Of a stretch of 64,000 nt of DNA, positions 18,393-28,146 are shown in pieces. This stretch comes from JBEKUY01 sp049514555. Lineage in GTDB: Bacteria; Acidobacteriota; Terriglobia; Acidiferrales; UBA7541. Each line of letters starts with the position of its first letter. The first letter of the stretch is position 1. Position numbers and translations under genes: made by a program. A model generated the notes under the pieces. The model did not search any database. It was not told the DNA's origin and worked only from the letters and a program-made list of their open reading frames with translations. The stretch is from NCBI GenBank assembly GCA_049514555.1, contig JBEKUY010000001.1:310001-374000 (forward strand), given 5' to 3'.

Positions 18393-19292
18393 CTACGCGC
18401 GCGTGGCCGCGCCAGCTTCGAGCGCACGAAGGCAATCGCTGATTTCTTCCCGTTGGCGCTCGCTGAGAGGTGCGAGCGGGAGGCGTGGCGCCCCGCCACG
18501 GTATCCCCGCAGATCCATCGCACACTTCACGCCCGCGGGACCGCCCTCCTCCACGATGAGCCGCGACGCCGGCAGCAGTTTCTGCTGCAATTGCTGGGCG
18601 CCCTTCGCGTCCCCCCGACGCTCCCGCACATAGAGTTCAACGCACAGTTCGGGCAGTACACAGGCAAGCGAGAGAATGCCGCCGCGGGCCCCCACCATCA
18701 GTGACGCGTAAAACGTGCTGCCGGAGCCGACCAAGACCTGAAAGTCCTTGGGCGTGTGGGCGATGATGGCGGCCACCCGCGGGACATTACCCGAACTCTC
18801 CTTGATACCGATAATGTTCGAGTGCTTGGCAAGCTCTGCGACGTCCGGCGCCTCGAGCGTAATCCCGGTGAATTGCGGTATGGAATAGAGCAGGATGGGG
18901 ATTCGAGACGCGTCCGCTATCCGGCGAAAGTGATCCAGCAGAACCTGTGCTTTGAGGTGGGGCTTGAAGTAATGCGGCGGCTTGACCATGGCCACCGCGT
19001 AGCCCAGGTCCGCCGCCTGCCGCGTCCGCACGATGGTATCCGCCGTGGACTCCGAGCCCGTCCCGGCGATCAGAATTTTTGCGGCATTGGCCGCCTTGCG
19101 CGCGGTCTCCAGAATCCGTGGCGATTCCTCCTGAGAGAGGAGCACCGCCTCGCCCGTCGAGCCGAGAATGACGTACCCCGCCAGCCCCGTGGCGTTGTAA
19201 CGCTCCACGTTCGCGCCCAGATCCGCCAAAGCCACCGAGCCATTCTTCGCGAATGGCGTCGTCAGCGGCGCGAACACTCCCTCGAGTTTCAT
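18393..19292 (-). CDS. DapA-superfamily aldolase, probably 4-hydroxy-2-oxoglutarate aldolase-like
   Basis: TIM-barrel class I aldolase, 299 residues. The active Lys is about 164 in IIGIKESSGN, the Tyr about 136 in LLYSIPQFTG, and GSTGEA at 44-49. It would usually be labelled DapA. However, the blocks LIAGTGSESTADTI, FQVLVGSGSTFYASL and the C-terminal GYRGGAPRLPL resemble mitochondrial HOGA1 more than E. coli DapA. Its reaction may therefore be cleavage of 4-hydroxy-2-oxoglutarate to pyruvate and glyoxylate (inference). It starts 3 nt after the carB stop and precedes bshC by 75 nt, so it belongs to the carAB operon. Confidence 0.85.
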   Translation of the reverse strand: MKLEGVFAPLTTPFAKNGSVALADLGANVERYNATGLAGYVILGSTGEAVLLSQEESPRILETARKAANAAKILIAGTGSESTADTIVRTRQAADLGYAVAMVKPPHYFKPHLKAQVLLDHFRRIADASRIPILLYSIPQFTGITLEAPDVAELAKHSNIIGIKESSGNVPRVAAIIAHTPKDFQVLVGSGSTFYASLMVGARGGILSLACVLPELCVELYVRERRGDAKGAQQLQQKLLPASRLIVEEGGPAGVKCAMDLRGYRGGAPRLPLAPLSERQREEISDCLRALEAGAATRA

Positions 19293-19295
19293 GGC

Positions 19296-22200
19296 TCACT
19301 TCGCAGGCGCGGGCCGTGGCGCCCCGGCGGCTTTCCCGCGATGTAGGTCTTGCAGCGCAGCAACTTCACTTCCCTGCTCCCGGAGCGCATGGATCCCGCG
19401 CGCGGCCGCATTGGCCGCCGAAAGCGTTGTGATGCACGGAATGTTGTAGCGGATCGCGGCCCGGCGAATCGATTTCTCGTCGTAGAACGACTCGCGGCCG
19501 AGTGGTGTATTGATGACCAGATCGATTTTCCCCGTCTTCACCAGATCCACGATATTCGGCCGGCCTTCATTCACCTTGAACACCGCCTCGGCCGGCACGC
19601 CCGCCGCCTGCAACGCGGACGCGGTTCCGCGGGTGGCCAGGAGGCGGAAGCCCAGGGCGGCCAAGTCGCGCCCGAGAGGCGCTACGTGGCGCTTGTCGCT
19701 GTCGTTTACGCTGAGGAAGACGGTGCCCTGCCGCGGCAGCCGCTGTCCCGCGGCCAACTGCGCCTTGGCGAAGGCCTGGCCAAAACTCTGGGAGATGCCC
19801 ATCACTTCTCCCGTCGAGCGCATCTCCGGCCCGAGGATGGTGTCCACGCCGCGGAATTTGTTGAACGGGAAAACCGGGGATTTCACCGAGTAGTAGTCCC
19901 GCACGGCGATCTCGGCAACCCCATTGGTATGCACGAGAGGAAGGTTCATCTCCGAAAGCTTGCGCCCCACCATGAGCCGCGCCGCGATCTTGGCCAGCGG
20001 CACGCCGATGGCTTTGCTGACGTAAGGCACCGTTCGCGAGGCGCGCGGATTGACCTCCAGCACATAAACCGTTTCGCGTTGGATGGCGTACTGCACGTTC
20101 ATCAACCCGACGACCTTGAGCGCCAGCGCCAGTTTCTTGGTGTACTCGCGGATCTTCTCCAACACCGCCGGCGTGAGGCTCACCGGAGGAATGACGCAGG
20201 AGGAATCCCCCGAATGCACTCCGGCTTCCTCGATGTGCTCCATGATTCCGCCGATGACCACGTCGGTCCCGTCGGCGAGGGCATCCACGTCGACTTCGGT
20301 CGCTTCTTCCAGGAACTGATCGATCAACACCGGCCGCGCCGGCCCCATCAGCGCCGCTTGCGCCACGTACTCCTGAACCGTGTGCACGTCGTAGGCGATC
20401 ACCATCGCGCGCCCGCCCAGGACGTAACTCGGCCGCACCAGCACCGGCAAACCGATTTCCGCCGCAACTCGCGCCGCTTCTTCCGGAACCAGGGCGGTGG
20501 AATTGCGCGGCTGCGGAATCTTCAGTTCCTCGAGCAGCCGCCCGAAGCGGCGCCGGTCCTCGGCAAGATCGATGGATTCGGGAGCCGTGCCCACGATGGG
20601 CACGCCGTTTCTCTTCAGCTCGAGCGCCAGATTCAGCGGCGTCTGCCCGCCGAATTGGACGATCACGCCCTGAGGCTTTTCCTTATCCACAATGGCCAAA
20701 ACGTCTTCGAGTGTCAGCGGCTCGAAATACAGCCGGTCGGAGGTGTCGTAGTCGGTCGAGACCGTCTCGGGATTGCAATTGACCATGATGGTCTCAAACC
20801 CATCTTCGTGAAGGGCGAACGAGGCATGGCAACAGCAGTAATCGAATTCAATTCCTTGCCCGATGCGGTTCGGCCCGCTGCCCAGGATGACGATCTTCGG
20901 GCGCCCCTGCGGGTTCGACTCGTCTTCCTCTTCGTACGTCGAATAGAGGTACGGCGTGAACGACTCGAACTCCGCGGCGCACGTGTCCACGCGCTTGAAG
21001 ACCGGCGCGACGTTGCAGCGCACGCGCTGCAGACGCACCGCTGCCGGCGTCGTCTTCCAGATCTGCGCCAACTGCTCGTCGCTCGCCCCGTGGCGTTTGA
21101 CTTCCCGGAGAAGCTCGCGCGAAGCCGTCTCAACGGTCACCGCCGCCGCGCGGCGCGTCATCGCCACGATTTCCACGAGCTGCTGGATGAACCAGGGATC
21201 AATCTTCGTAATTTCGCAGATTTCCGCCGCGGGAAGCCCGCGCTCCAGCGCCACCAATAACCAGTGAATCCGATCGGGCCGCGCCGTAGCTAGCTTCTCG
21301 CGCAGCATCGACGCCGGAGTTTCCGCCGGCGCGCGCCAGGGCGTGTGGGGTTCGAGCGAACGGATGCCCTTCTGCAGCGCTTCCTTAAAGGTCCGCCCGA
21401 TGGCCATGACTTCGCCTACCGATTTCATCTGGGTGCCGAGCGTGCTGTCGGAGCCGGGGAACTTCTCAAACTGCCATTTCGGGATTTTCACCACCACGTA
21501 GTCGATGGTGGGCTCGAAGCACGCCGGGGTTTTCTTGGTGATGTCGTTGGGGATTTCATCGAGCGACATCCCCACGGCGAGGCGCGCGGCAATCTTGGCG
21601 ATCGGGAAGCCGGTCGCTTTGCTCGCCAGAGCCGAACTGCGCGACACCCTGGGGTTCATCTCGATCACCACCATGCGCCCGGTCTCCGGGTGCACGGCGA
21701 ATTGAATGTTGGAGCCGCCCGTCTCGACGCCCACCTCGCGGATCACTGCCGCGGCCGCATCGCGCATCCGCTGGTATTCCTTGTCGGTGAGCGTCTGGGC
21801 CGGCGCGACCGTGATGGAATCGCCGGTGTGCACACCCATGGGGTCGAAATTCTCAATCGAGCAGATGACCACGAAGTTGTCGCGGAAATCGCGCATCACC
21901 TCGAGTTCATACTCTTTCCATCCGAGCACGGACTCTTCGACCAGCGCCTCATGCACCGGACTCGAATCGAGCGCGTGGGCGATGGATTCGGCAAACTCCT
22001 CGCGATTGTAAGCGATGGATCCGCCGGTTCCGCCGAGGGTGAACGACGGCCGGATCACCACCGGAAAGCCGAGCTGATCGCAAAGCCGCATGGCGTCCTG
22101 CGCGTTGTTCACCAGGGCCGAAGCAGGCACATCGAGCCCGACTTTCCGGCAGGCGTCCTTGAACCACAGCCGGTCCTCGGCCACCTTGATGGCCCGCTGC

Positions 22201-22556
22201 GACGCGCCGATCATCTGCACCCCGTACTTCTCGAGGATGCCGCCTTCGGCCAGTTCGATCGCGAGATTGAGACCGGTTTGTCCGCCCACCGTCGGCAGGA
22301 TCGCGTCCGGCCGCTCTCGCGCAATGATTTCTTCCAGATGCTCCTTCGTCAGCGGCTCGATGTACGTCCGATGCGCCACTTCCGGATCGGTCATGATCGT
22401 CGCGGGATTGGAGTTCACCAGGATGACTTTGTACCCGTCCGCGCGCAGCGCTTTGCACGCCTGCGTCCCCGAATAATCGAACTCGCACGCCTGGCCGATG
22501 ATGATCGGTCCCGAGCCGATGATCAGGATTTTCTTGATGTCCGTCCGCTTGGGCAT
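19296..22556 (-). CDS. carB: Carbamoyl-phosphate synthase large subunit
   Basis: Makes carbamoyl phosphate from ammonia, bicarbonate and two ATP for pyrimidine and arginine synthesis; works as a heterodimer with CarA. The 1,086 residues contain two homologous ATP-grasp halves. The first starts KKILIIGSGPIIIGQACEFD and the second PKIVILGSGPNRIGQGIEFD near residue 560. Between them lies the helical oligomerisation domain. The C-terminal MGS-like allosteric domain (about 945-1075) contains LRLLATRGTAS-like sequence. Full length, ATG start, 10 nt downstream of carA. Confidence 0.97.
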   Translation of the reverse strand: MPKRTDIKKILIIGSGPIIIGQACEFDYSGTQACKALRADGYKVILVNSNPATIMTDPEVAHRTYIEPLTKEHLEEIIARERPDAILPTVGGQTGLNLAIELAEGGILEKYGVQMIGASQRAIKVAEDRLWFKDACRKVGLDVPASALVNNAQDAMRLCDQLGFPVVIRPSFTLGGTGGSIAYNREEFAESIAHALDSSPVHEALVEESVLGWKEYELEVMRDFRDNFVVICSIENFDPMGVHTGDSITVAPAQTLTDKEYQRMRDAAAAVIREVGVETGGSNIQFAVHPETGRMVVIEMNPRVSRSSALASKATGFPIAKIAARLAVGMSLDEIPNDITKKTPACFEPTIDYVVVKIPKWQFEKFPGSDSTLGTQMKSVGEVMAIGRTFKEALQKGIRSLEPHTPWRAPAETPASMLREKLATARPDRIHWLLVALERGLPAAEICEITKIDPWFIQQLVEIVAMTRRAAAVTVETASRELLREVKRHGASDEQLAQIWKTTPAAVRLQRVRCNVAPVFKRVDTCAAEFESFTPYLYSTYEEEDESNPQGRPKIVILGSGPNRIGQGIEFDYCCCHASFALHEDGFETIMVNCNPETVSTDYDTSDRLYFEPLTLEDVLAIVDKEKPQGVIVQFGGQTPLNLALELKRNGVPIVGTAPESIDLAEDRRRFGRLLEELKIPQPRNSTALVPEEAARVAAEIGLPVLVRPSYVLGGRAMVIAYDVHTVQEYVAQAALMGPARPVLIDQFLEEATEVDVDALADGTDVVIGGIMEHIEEAGVHSGDSSCVIPPVSLTPAVLEKIREYTKKLALALKVVGLMNVQYAIQRETVYVLEVNPRASRTVPYVSKAIGVPLAKIAARLMVGRKLSEMNLPLVHTNGVAEIAVRDYYSVKSPVFPFNKFRGVDTILGPEMRSTGEVMGISQSFGQAFAKAQLAAGQRLPRQGTVFLSVNDSDKRHVAPLGRDLAALGFRLLATRGTASALQAAGVPAEAVFKVNEGRPNIVDLVKTGKIDLVINTPLGRESFYDEKSIRRAAIRYNIPCITTLSAANAAARGIHALREQGSEVAALQDLHRGKAAGAPRPAPAK

Positions 22557-22566
22557 TCGGCCTTTC

Positions 22567-23778
22567 CTAGTTCTGTTTCTGCCGCCGCCGGGGAGCGCCC
22601 GATGGATGCTTCTCCTTCATCATTTCGATGAACTGCGTGAACAGGTAGCGCGAGTCGTGCGGTCCCGGCGAAGCCTCGGGGTGATACTGCACGCTAAACA
22701 GCGGGAGCGAGCGGTGCCGCATGCCCTCGTTCGTGTGATCGTTCAAATTGACGTGCGTGATTTCGACATCTTCCGAAGGCAGCGATTCGGGGTCCACCAC
22801 GAAGCCATGGTTCTGCGCGGTGATCTCCACCTCGTCCGTCAGCAGGTTCTTCACCGGGTGGTTCGACCCGTGATGACCGAATTTCAGCTTGTACGTTTTC
22901 CCGCCAAGAGCCAGCCCGCAGAGCTGGTGCCCCAGGCAAATGCCAAAAATCGGCACCTTCCCGAGCAGCTTGCGGATCGCCTCGATGGCGTACGTGGCCG
23001 GCTCGGGATCGCCCGGGCCATTGGAGAGAAATACTCCGTCGGGCTTCATCGCGAGCACGTCTTCGGCCGAGGTGGCCGCGGGAACCACCGCAACATCGCA
23101 GTGGTGATCCACAAGAATCCGCAAGATGTTCTGTTTGATGCCGAAATCGAAGGCCACCACGCGGAATTGCCGCTCCTCCGCGGAAACGCCGGCTTCGCCC
23201 ATCTGCTCCGACCAGGGCGAGACCGCCAGCTCGATCGAACCCTTCTTCCATTCGTAGGGCTTCGCGCAGGTCACCCCGCTGGCCAGCTCCCGGCCGGCCA
23301 TGGTCGGGAGCGCCCGCGCCTCGGCGACAAGCTGCTCCGCGGGAGTGCCGTCCGTCGAGACCAGCCCACGCATCGCCCCGACATTGCGGATATGCAGGAC
23401 CAAGGCCCGCGTATCGATGTCCCAGATCACCGGAATGCCGTGGCGATGAAGGTAGAGCTGCGCCGTCTCGGTCGATCGCCAGTTCGATGCGAGCTGGGAG
23501 AATTCCCGCACCACCAGCGACTCGATGTAAGGGCGGGCCGACTCCTCATCATCCAGGTTCGCGCCCACGTTGCCGATGTGCGGATAGGTCAGGCAGACGA
23601 TCTGGCCCGCGTAGCTCGGATCGGTGAAAACTTCCTGGTAGCCGGTAAGGCTGGTGTTAAAAACGACTTCCCCGCCACGGCGGGTCACAGCGCCCGCCGC
23701 GCGGCCGTTAAATACGCGCCCGTCCTCGAGCGCCAGAGCGGCGGGCCGTGCAGTAGCTTCCTTCAGATTGTCCTCCAC
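22567..23778 (-). CDS. carA: Carbamoyl-phosphate synthase small subunit (glutaminase)
   Basis: Class I glutamine amidotransferase subunit that delivers ammonia to CarB. The 403 residues start with the CarA-specific domain (ALALEDGRVFNG, NTSLTGYQEVFTDPSY), then the triad GATase domain: nucleophile Cys in PIFGICLGHQL and His and Glu in FSVQYHPEASPGP. The start is GTG, 6 nt after the lepB stop and without a clear ribosome site, suggesting translational coupling. It is directly followed by carB. Confidence 0.96.
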   Translation of the reverse strand: MEDNLKEATARPAALALEDGRVFNGRAAGAVTRRGGEVVFNTSLTGYQEVFTDPSYAGQIVCLTYPHIGNVGANLDDEESARPYIESLVVREFSQLASNWRSTETAQLYLHRHGIPVIWDIDTRALVLHIRNVGAMRGLVSTDGTPAEQLVAEARALPTMAGRELASGVTCAKPYEWKKGSIELAVSPWSEQMGEAGVSAEERQFRVVAFDFGIKQNILRILVDHHCDVAVVPAATSAEDVLAMKPDGVFLSNGPGDPEPATYAIEAIRKLLGKVPIFGICLGHQLCGLALGGKTYKLKFGHHGSNHPVKNLLTDEVEITAQNHGFVVDPESLPSEDVEITHVNLNDHTNEGMRHRSLPLFSVQYHPEASPGPHDSRYLFTQFIEMMKEKHPSGAPRRRQKQN

Positions 23779-23784
23779 CTGAAT

Positions 23785-24399
23785 TCATTGCGCCTGCTCA
23801 TTCGTGGCCCGAAGCGATCCAAAATGCGCGAATGGCCAGTACGCAAAAACAGCGCGCCCGTAAATGTAGCGCCGCGCTACGGGGCCAAAGATTCGCGAAT
23901 CGTTCGAGCTGATGCGGTGATCGCCCATGACGAAAAAGTGCTCCGGTGGAACCTGCATCGGACCGTAGCTGGTCGTGTCCGCAAACCGCGGCGGCACGTA
24001 CGGCTCTTCGAGACGACGCCCGTCGACGTACACAGCCCCGTCGCGGATCTCCACCGTTTCGCCGGGCAGCGCAACCACTCGCTTGATAAATGATTTCGAG
24101 CGATCCAGAGGATACCAGAAAACAACGACGTCTCCCCGCTGAATCAACTCAAAGCGATAGATGAACTGGTTGATGAAGATCCGCTCCTGGTCCACGAGCA
24201 GGGGCGCCATGCTCGTGCCTTCCACTTTGACCGGGCGATAGAGGAAAACGATGATGACCATCGCCAGTCCGATGGCCAGCAAAACGTCGCGGGCCCAGGC
24301 GCGCAGCTCGCGACGAAAAGAATGCCCCGGATTGTGCGTGGGAATGGCCTTGGCGCCGCTCGCTGTCGGCACGGCCGCCTTTTCGTTGGACACCTGCAT
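23785..24399 (-). CDS. lepB: Signal peptidase I
   Basis: Membrane-anchored serine/lysine peptidase that cleaves signal peptides on the periplasmic side. About 204 residues from the ATG at 24399. One N-terminal membrane helix (DVLLAIGLAMVIIVFLY), the catalytic Ser in VEGTSMAPLL, the catalytic Lys in SFIKRVVALPGE, and the box GDHRISSNDSR. The frame opens earlier (24483), but the upstream part has no conserved sequence and would run into the rsmE stop. The ribosome site AAGGCG favours 24399. It sits between rsmE and carA in one transcription unit. Confidence 0.93.
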   Translation of the reverse strand: MQVSNEKAAVPTASGAKAIPTHNPGHSFRRELRAWARDVLLAIGLAMVIIVFLYRPVKVEGTSMAPLLVDQERIFINQFIYRFELIQRGDVVVFWYPLDRSKSFIKRVVALPGETVEIRDGAVYVDGRRLEEPYVPPRFADTTSYGPMQVPPEHFFVMGDHRISSNDSRIFGPVARRYIYGRAVFAYWPFAHFGSLRATNEQAQ

Positions 24400-24492
24400 G
24401 CGCCTTATCTTTTTATTTATACCATGCCACGCGGCACCCTCGCCACACTTGCCTCGTCGCCCTCGCTGTCTTTCGTCCGCCAAATTTCCGGA

Positions 24493-25212
24493 CTAGGCAT
24501 CCCCCAGCGCGTAGTTCAGCGCCGCAAGTCCCGCGGCCACTGCCGTCTCCGTGCGCAGAATCAATTTCCCCAGCGAGACTTCACGGAAACCCGACTTCTG
24601 CGCTACCGTGAATTCCTCCTCTGTCCATCCCCCTTCCGGCCCCACCGCGAAGACCGCCCCCTGCGCCTCTGAACCCGCAAGGACGCTTCGCAACGAGGGC
24701 GCTTCCGGGCGCTCGGACAAGAGCAGCCGCAACGCTTCGCGTCTTCCGGTAAAAGCGCTTTCCGGCCGCCCCAGCGGCTCGATCACCGGCATCCGCACGC
24801 GGCGCGATTGTTGTGAGGCTTCGAGCAGAATCTTCTGCCAGCGTCCGGCGCGCTTCGATACGGCTTTCAGCAGCGCTTTCTCACTGCGCGCGGCGGCCAG
24901 CGGCACGATGATGGAGACGCCCAGCTCCGTGGCCTTTTCGACCGCCCACTCGAAGTGGTCGAACTTGACTACGGCGAGGAGCAACGTCAGCGTGAGCGCC
25001 GACGCCTTGACCGGCAACTCCTCGACGAGCGCAAACTCGATCCGGTCATGCCCCACGCTTTCGATCCGGCCGAGCCACACCCGCTCGCCGTCGCTTAATT
25101 CATAGACCTGCCCGGGCTCAGCTCGCAGGACACGGCCCAAATGGCGAGCCCTGTCCCCAGGAAGCACGGCCCGGCCGGCCTGGAACTCATCAACGAAGAA
25201 TCGCTTACGCAC
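24493..25212 (-). CDS. rsmE: 16S rRNA (uracil1498-N3)-methyltransferase RsmE
   Basis: SPOUT-class methyltransferase, 239 residues, that methylates U1498 of 16S rRNA. The PUA-like N-terminal domain (about 1-70) is followed by the SPOUT knot with FDHFEWAVEKATELGV, AVGPEGGWTEEEF and SLGKLILRTETAVAAGLAAL, all family hallmarks. GTG start. It lies 97 nt downstream of dnaJ, an arrangement (dnaJ near rsmE) that is common in several phyla. Confidence 0.95.
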   Translation of the reverse strand: MRKRFFVDEFQAGRAVLPGDRARHLGRVLRAEPGQVYELSDGERVWLGRIESVGHDRIEFALVEELPVKASALTLTLLLAVVKFDHFEWAVEKATELGVSIIVPLAAARSEKALLKAVSKRAGRWQKILLEASQQSRRVRMPVIEPLGRPESAFTGRREALRLLLSERPEAPSLRSVLAGSEAQGAVFAVGPEGGWTEEEFTVAQKSGFREVSLGKLILRTETAVAAGLAALNYALGDA

Positions 25213-25308
25213 GGTGGGATTCTATCGCATCTGCCACCGAATATGCTCCGCTCACGTCATTCCGAGCAGAGGGCCGATGCGATCGGCGCGGGGGCCCTTG
25301 GTGGCTGG

Positions 25309-26451
25309 CTAGCCAAAGATGTCTTTCACTTTGTCGAAGATCGAGGAATCTCGTTCGGCCGGACGGTTCTCCACTTTGAGTGTGGCGCCCAACTGTTCGA
25401 GCAACTTGCGCTGTTCGCGCGTCAGCTTTGACGGCGTCACCACGCGGACGTGATAGTAGAGATCGCCACGCCCTCCTCCATGCGGATCGGGCAGCCCTTT
25501 GCCCTTCAGGCGGAACACCGCCCCGCCCTGCGTTCCTTCGGGAATGCGCAGCTTTTCTTCTCCCTGTAGCCCCGGAACGACCAGATCCGCACCCAGCGCG
25601 GCTTGCGCGAAGCTCACCGGGATCGTGCAGTACAGGTCTGCCCCGCGTCGCTCGAAGAAGGGATGCTCCTTCACTTCCAAGACAACGTAGAGATCGCCCG
25701 CAGGGGCGCCTTTCGGCCCCGCCTCCCCTTCTCCTGCAACGCGAAGCCTTGTTCCCGTATCGACTCCCGCCGGGATGCGCAGCTCGATCATGTGCTCCCG
25801 CTCGAGACGGCCCTGTCCGCGGCACTCCGCGCACCTTTCCCGGATGATCTGGCCGGCACCCTGGCACGCCGGGCACGTCCGCGAAATGCTGAAGAATCCC
25901 TGCTGGTAATGCAGTTGCCCGCGTCCACCGCAGGTCTGACACGCGGCTACGCCGCTCCCGGCCTTCGCGCCGGTGCCCTTGCACGCCTCGCAGAGCTGCA
26001 TCCGCGGCAGCTTGATCTTGGTCGCCACGCCCGCGGCTGCTTCCTCAAACGAGAGCGCCATGTCGTATCGCAGGTCGCTGCCACGCTGCGCGCGGTTGCG
26101 GCCCCGCTGTCCCCCGCCTCCGAAAATGTCCTCAAAGCCGAAGAAATCCCCGAGAATGTCTTGGAAGTCCTGGAAGATCGTGGGATTGATGCCGCCGGTC
26201 TCAAAGCCCATCCCGGACAACCCCGCGTAGCCGTAGCGGTCGTACACATCGCGCTTCTGCTGATCGCTCAGCACGCTATAGGCTTCCGTGGCGGCTCGAA
26301 AACGTTCTTCGGCCTCGCGCTTGTTTGCCGGGTTGCGGTCAGGGTGCCATTTCAACGCCGCCTTGCGGTACGCGGATTTGATTTCGTCCTGCGTCGCCGT
26401 GCGGCTTACACCCAATATCCCGTAGAAGTCTTGCCTTGCGTCGTGAGCCAT
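25309..26451 (-). CDS. dnaJ: Chaperone protein DnaJ
   Basis: Hsp40 co-chaperone that delivers substrates to DnaK and stimulates its ATPase. The 380 residues show the J domain with HPD (LKWHPDRNP, about 35), a short Gly/Phe-rich linker and four zinc-binding CxxCxGxG repeats. These repeats are CEACKGTG, CQTCGGRG, CPACQGAG and CAECRGQG. Two beta-sandwich substrate domains complete it. Third gene of hrcA-grpE-dnaJ; the dnaK gene is not in this window. Confidence 0.96.
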   Translation of the reverse strand: MAHDARQDFYGILGVSRTATQDEIKSAYRKAALKWHPDRNPANKREAEERFRAATEAYSVLSDQQKRDVYDRYGYAGLSGMGFETGGINPTIFQDFQDILGDFFGFEDIFGGGGQRGRNRAQRGSDLRYDMALSFEEAAAGVATKIKLPRMQLCEACKGTGAKAGSGVAACQTCGGRGQLHYQQGFFSISRTCPACQGAGQIIRERCAECRGQGRLEREHMIELRIPAGVDTGTRLRVAGEGEAGPKGAPAGDLYVVLEVKEHPFFERRGADLYCTIPVSFAQAALGADLVVPGLQGEEKLRIPEGTQGGAVFRLKGKGLPDPHGGGRGDLYYHVRVVTPSKLTREQRKLLEQLGATLKVENRPAERDSSIFDKVKDIFG

Positions 26452-26473
26452 TCAAGCCCCTTGGTTCCTTCGA

Positions 26474-27073
26474 TCAGTTCGCGAGTTTCGATTCCCGAGG
26501 CTCGCCATGTCCACCCGGATGCACGGCCACCCGGACCATCGCCGGCCGCAAAACCCTTCCGTGGAACACATATCCCGGCTGGTACACCGCGATGATTGTG
26601 CCGTCCTCATAGTCCGCGGATTCGACGCGGTCCATGGCCTGATGCAGGTGTGGATTGAACTTCTCCCCAGCGGGGTCGTGCCGCTCGAGACCCAAGCGCT
26701 TCAGATTCTCCAGCAGTTGTCTGTAAATCAATTCGAAGCCCTTGCGGTATTCCTCATAGGCCGCTTCCTTGTGGGCAGCGAGCGCATGCTCGAAGCCGTC
26801 CAATACGGGGATGAGTCCTTCGATGACACGCGCGATGGCCCGCCGCGAGTCTTCCGCGCGCTCTCGCTCGATCCGCTTGCGATAATTCTCGAAGTCCGCC
26901 TGCCGCCGGACGAGCGTCTGACGCAGTTCCTCAAAGTCCGCAAGGACAGTGGCCAGTTTGTCACTCACCTGCGGCGCTTCCGCCCCGGAAGTCGCGGCCT
27001 CCGGCGCATCCTCAGCCACGATTTCCGGTGGCGCAGCCGATTCGAGCGCGTCGTTCCTCTTTCTATTTGGCAC
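26474..27073 (-). CDS. grpE: Nucleotide exchange factor GrpE
   Basis: Co-chaperone that releases ADP from DnaK. The 199 residues have an acidic, poorly conserved N terminus, a long dimerising coiled coil (about 55-110, with FENYRKRIERERAE) and a C-terminal beta-wing domain with FNPHLHQAMDRVES and GYVFHGRVLRPAMVRVA. The GTG start has GGAGAGG upstream. It lies between hrcA and dnaJ with gaps of about 23 nt. Confidence 0.95.
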   Translation of the reverse strand: MPNRKRNDALESAAPPEIVAEDAPEAATSGAEAPQVSDKLATVLADFEELRQTLVRRQADFENYRKRIERERAEDSRRAIARVIEGLIPVLDGFEHALAAHKEAAYEEYRKGFELIYRQLLENLKRLGLERHDPAGEKFNPHLHQAMDRVESADYEDGTIIAVYQPGYVFHGRVLRPAMVRVAVHPGGHGEPRESKLAN

Positions 27074-27096
27074 GGCGATCCTCTCCTGCTCCTACT

Positions 27097-28146
27097 TCAC
27101 GTTTGGCGCTTGCTCAGAGCCTCGCTGAAAAGCTGCGCCACGTAGGCTACAGCCGTCATAGCTCGTTCGTACTGCATCCGCGTCGGTCCCAGCACCCCAA
27201 GCGTGCCCTGCACTTGATCGCCCAATAAGTAAGGCGCGCTGATGAGGGCAAGATCCTCACCGGCCGAAGTGATTTCCCCCACGCCAATCTGTACGTGCAC
27301 CGGCTCCGGCACGTCAATACACGCATTCAGCAAGGCCACTAGGCGATGCTTCTCCTCGATGGCCGCCAGGAGTTCCCGCAACTGCCCCTGGTCGGCGAGA
27401 TCGGGCGAAGCCGCGATTTGTGCCGCTCCCTCGACGTGAACCTGCTGCGTCTCGTCTTCGCCGAGGATCCCCGGATCGCACAGAGTGAGGGCATTGCGCG
27501 CCAGGCCCTCGTAGCGTTCCCGGTCGTTGGCCAGCTTCGCCAGCAAGTCCTCGCGAATGGCATCGAGCCGCCACCCGGTGTACTGCTGGTTCAAGAACTC
27601 AGCCGTCTGATCCAGTTCGGTCTGCGTGAAGACGCGGCTCGGCCGGAGCACCTTGTCCCGGGTCAAGCCGCCGGGGGAGATCAGAACGACGACCACCCGG
27701 CCGTCAGGCAGCAGCCACATCCGAGCATGCTCGAGCACGGTCTTGCCCATCGGCGGTGAAACGATGATGCCCAATCCCTTGGAAGCCTCCGCGAGAACGT
27801 GTCCCGCCCGTTCGGTCATCTCCTCCGGGTTTGTCGCCGCGCCCAGTTCGCCCCGTATCCAATCGCGGTCCTCGACGCTGAGCGTCGCCTGCGAGGCGAT
27901 CTCCTGCGCAAAGAAGCGGTACGCCGCCGCCGTTGGCACCCGTCCCGCCGATGTGTGGGGCTGATAGAGATAGCCCGCCTCTTCGAGATCAACCATGATG
28001 TTCCGAATTGTCGCCGGACTCAGCGCTTCTTCATAGCGTTTAGAGACCGATCGGGAGGAAACGGGCTCACCCACTTCAATGTAGGTGCGCACGATGTCCG
28101 CTAGAACCAACCGGTTACGCCGTTCGTGAAGAGGCAGGTCCGGCAC
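27097..28146 (-). CDS. hrcA: Heat-inducible transcription repressor HrcA
   Basis: Winged-helix repressor of class I heat-shock genes; binds CIRCE operators and is stabilised by GroEL. The 349 residues start LVLADIVRTYIEVGEPVSSR (DNA-binding domain) followed by SPATIRNIMVDLEEAGYLYQPHTSAGRVPT. The GAF-like dimerisation domain ends with GVLGPTRMQYERAM. No canonical CIRCE palindrome (TTAGCACTC-N9-GAGTGCTAA) is visible upstream of this gene, so autoregulation is not apparent here. It heads the operon; start is GTG. Confidence 0.94.
   Translation of the reverse strand: MPDLPLHERRNRLVLADIVRTYIEVGEPVSSRSVSKRYEEALSPATIRNIMVDLEEAGYLYQPHTSAGRVPTAAAYRFFAQEIASQATLSVEDRDWIRGELGAATNPEEMTERAGHVLAEASKGLGIIVSPPMGKTVLEHARMWLLPDGRVVVVLISPGGLTRDKVLRPSRVFTQTELDQTAEFLNQQYTGWRLDAIREDLLAKLANDRERYEGLARNALTLCDPGILGEDETQQVHVEGAAQIAASPDLADQGQLRELLAAIEEKHRLVALLNACIDVPEPVHVQIGVGEITSAGEDLALISAPYLLGDQVQGTLGVLGPTRMQYERAMTAVAYVAQLFSEALSKRQT

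Noticed and set aside
19350..22631. Long open frames on the plus strand opposite carB and carA (for example 636 and 428 codons)
   Set aside because: They are antisense shadows of conserved carB/carA in GC-rich DNA, with Arg/His-rich low-information sequence and no family.
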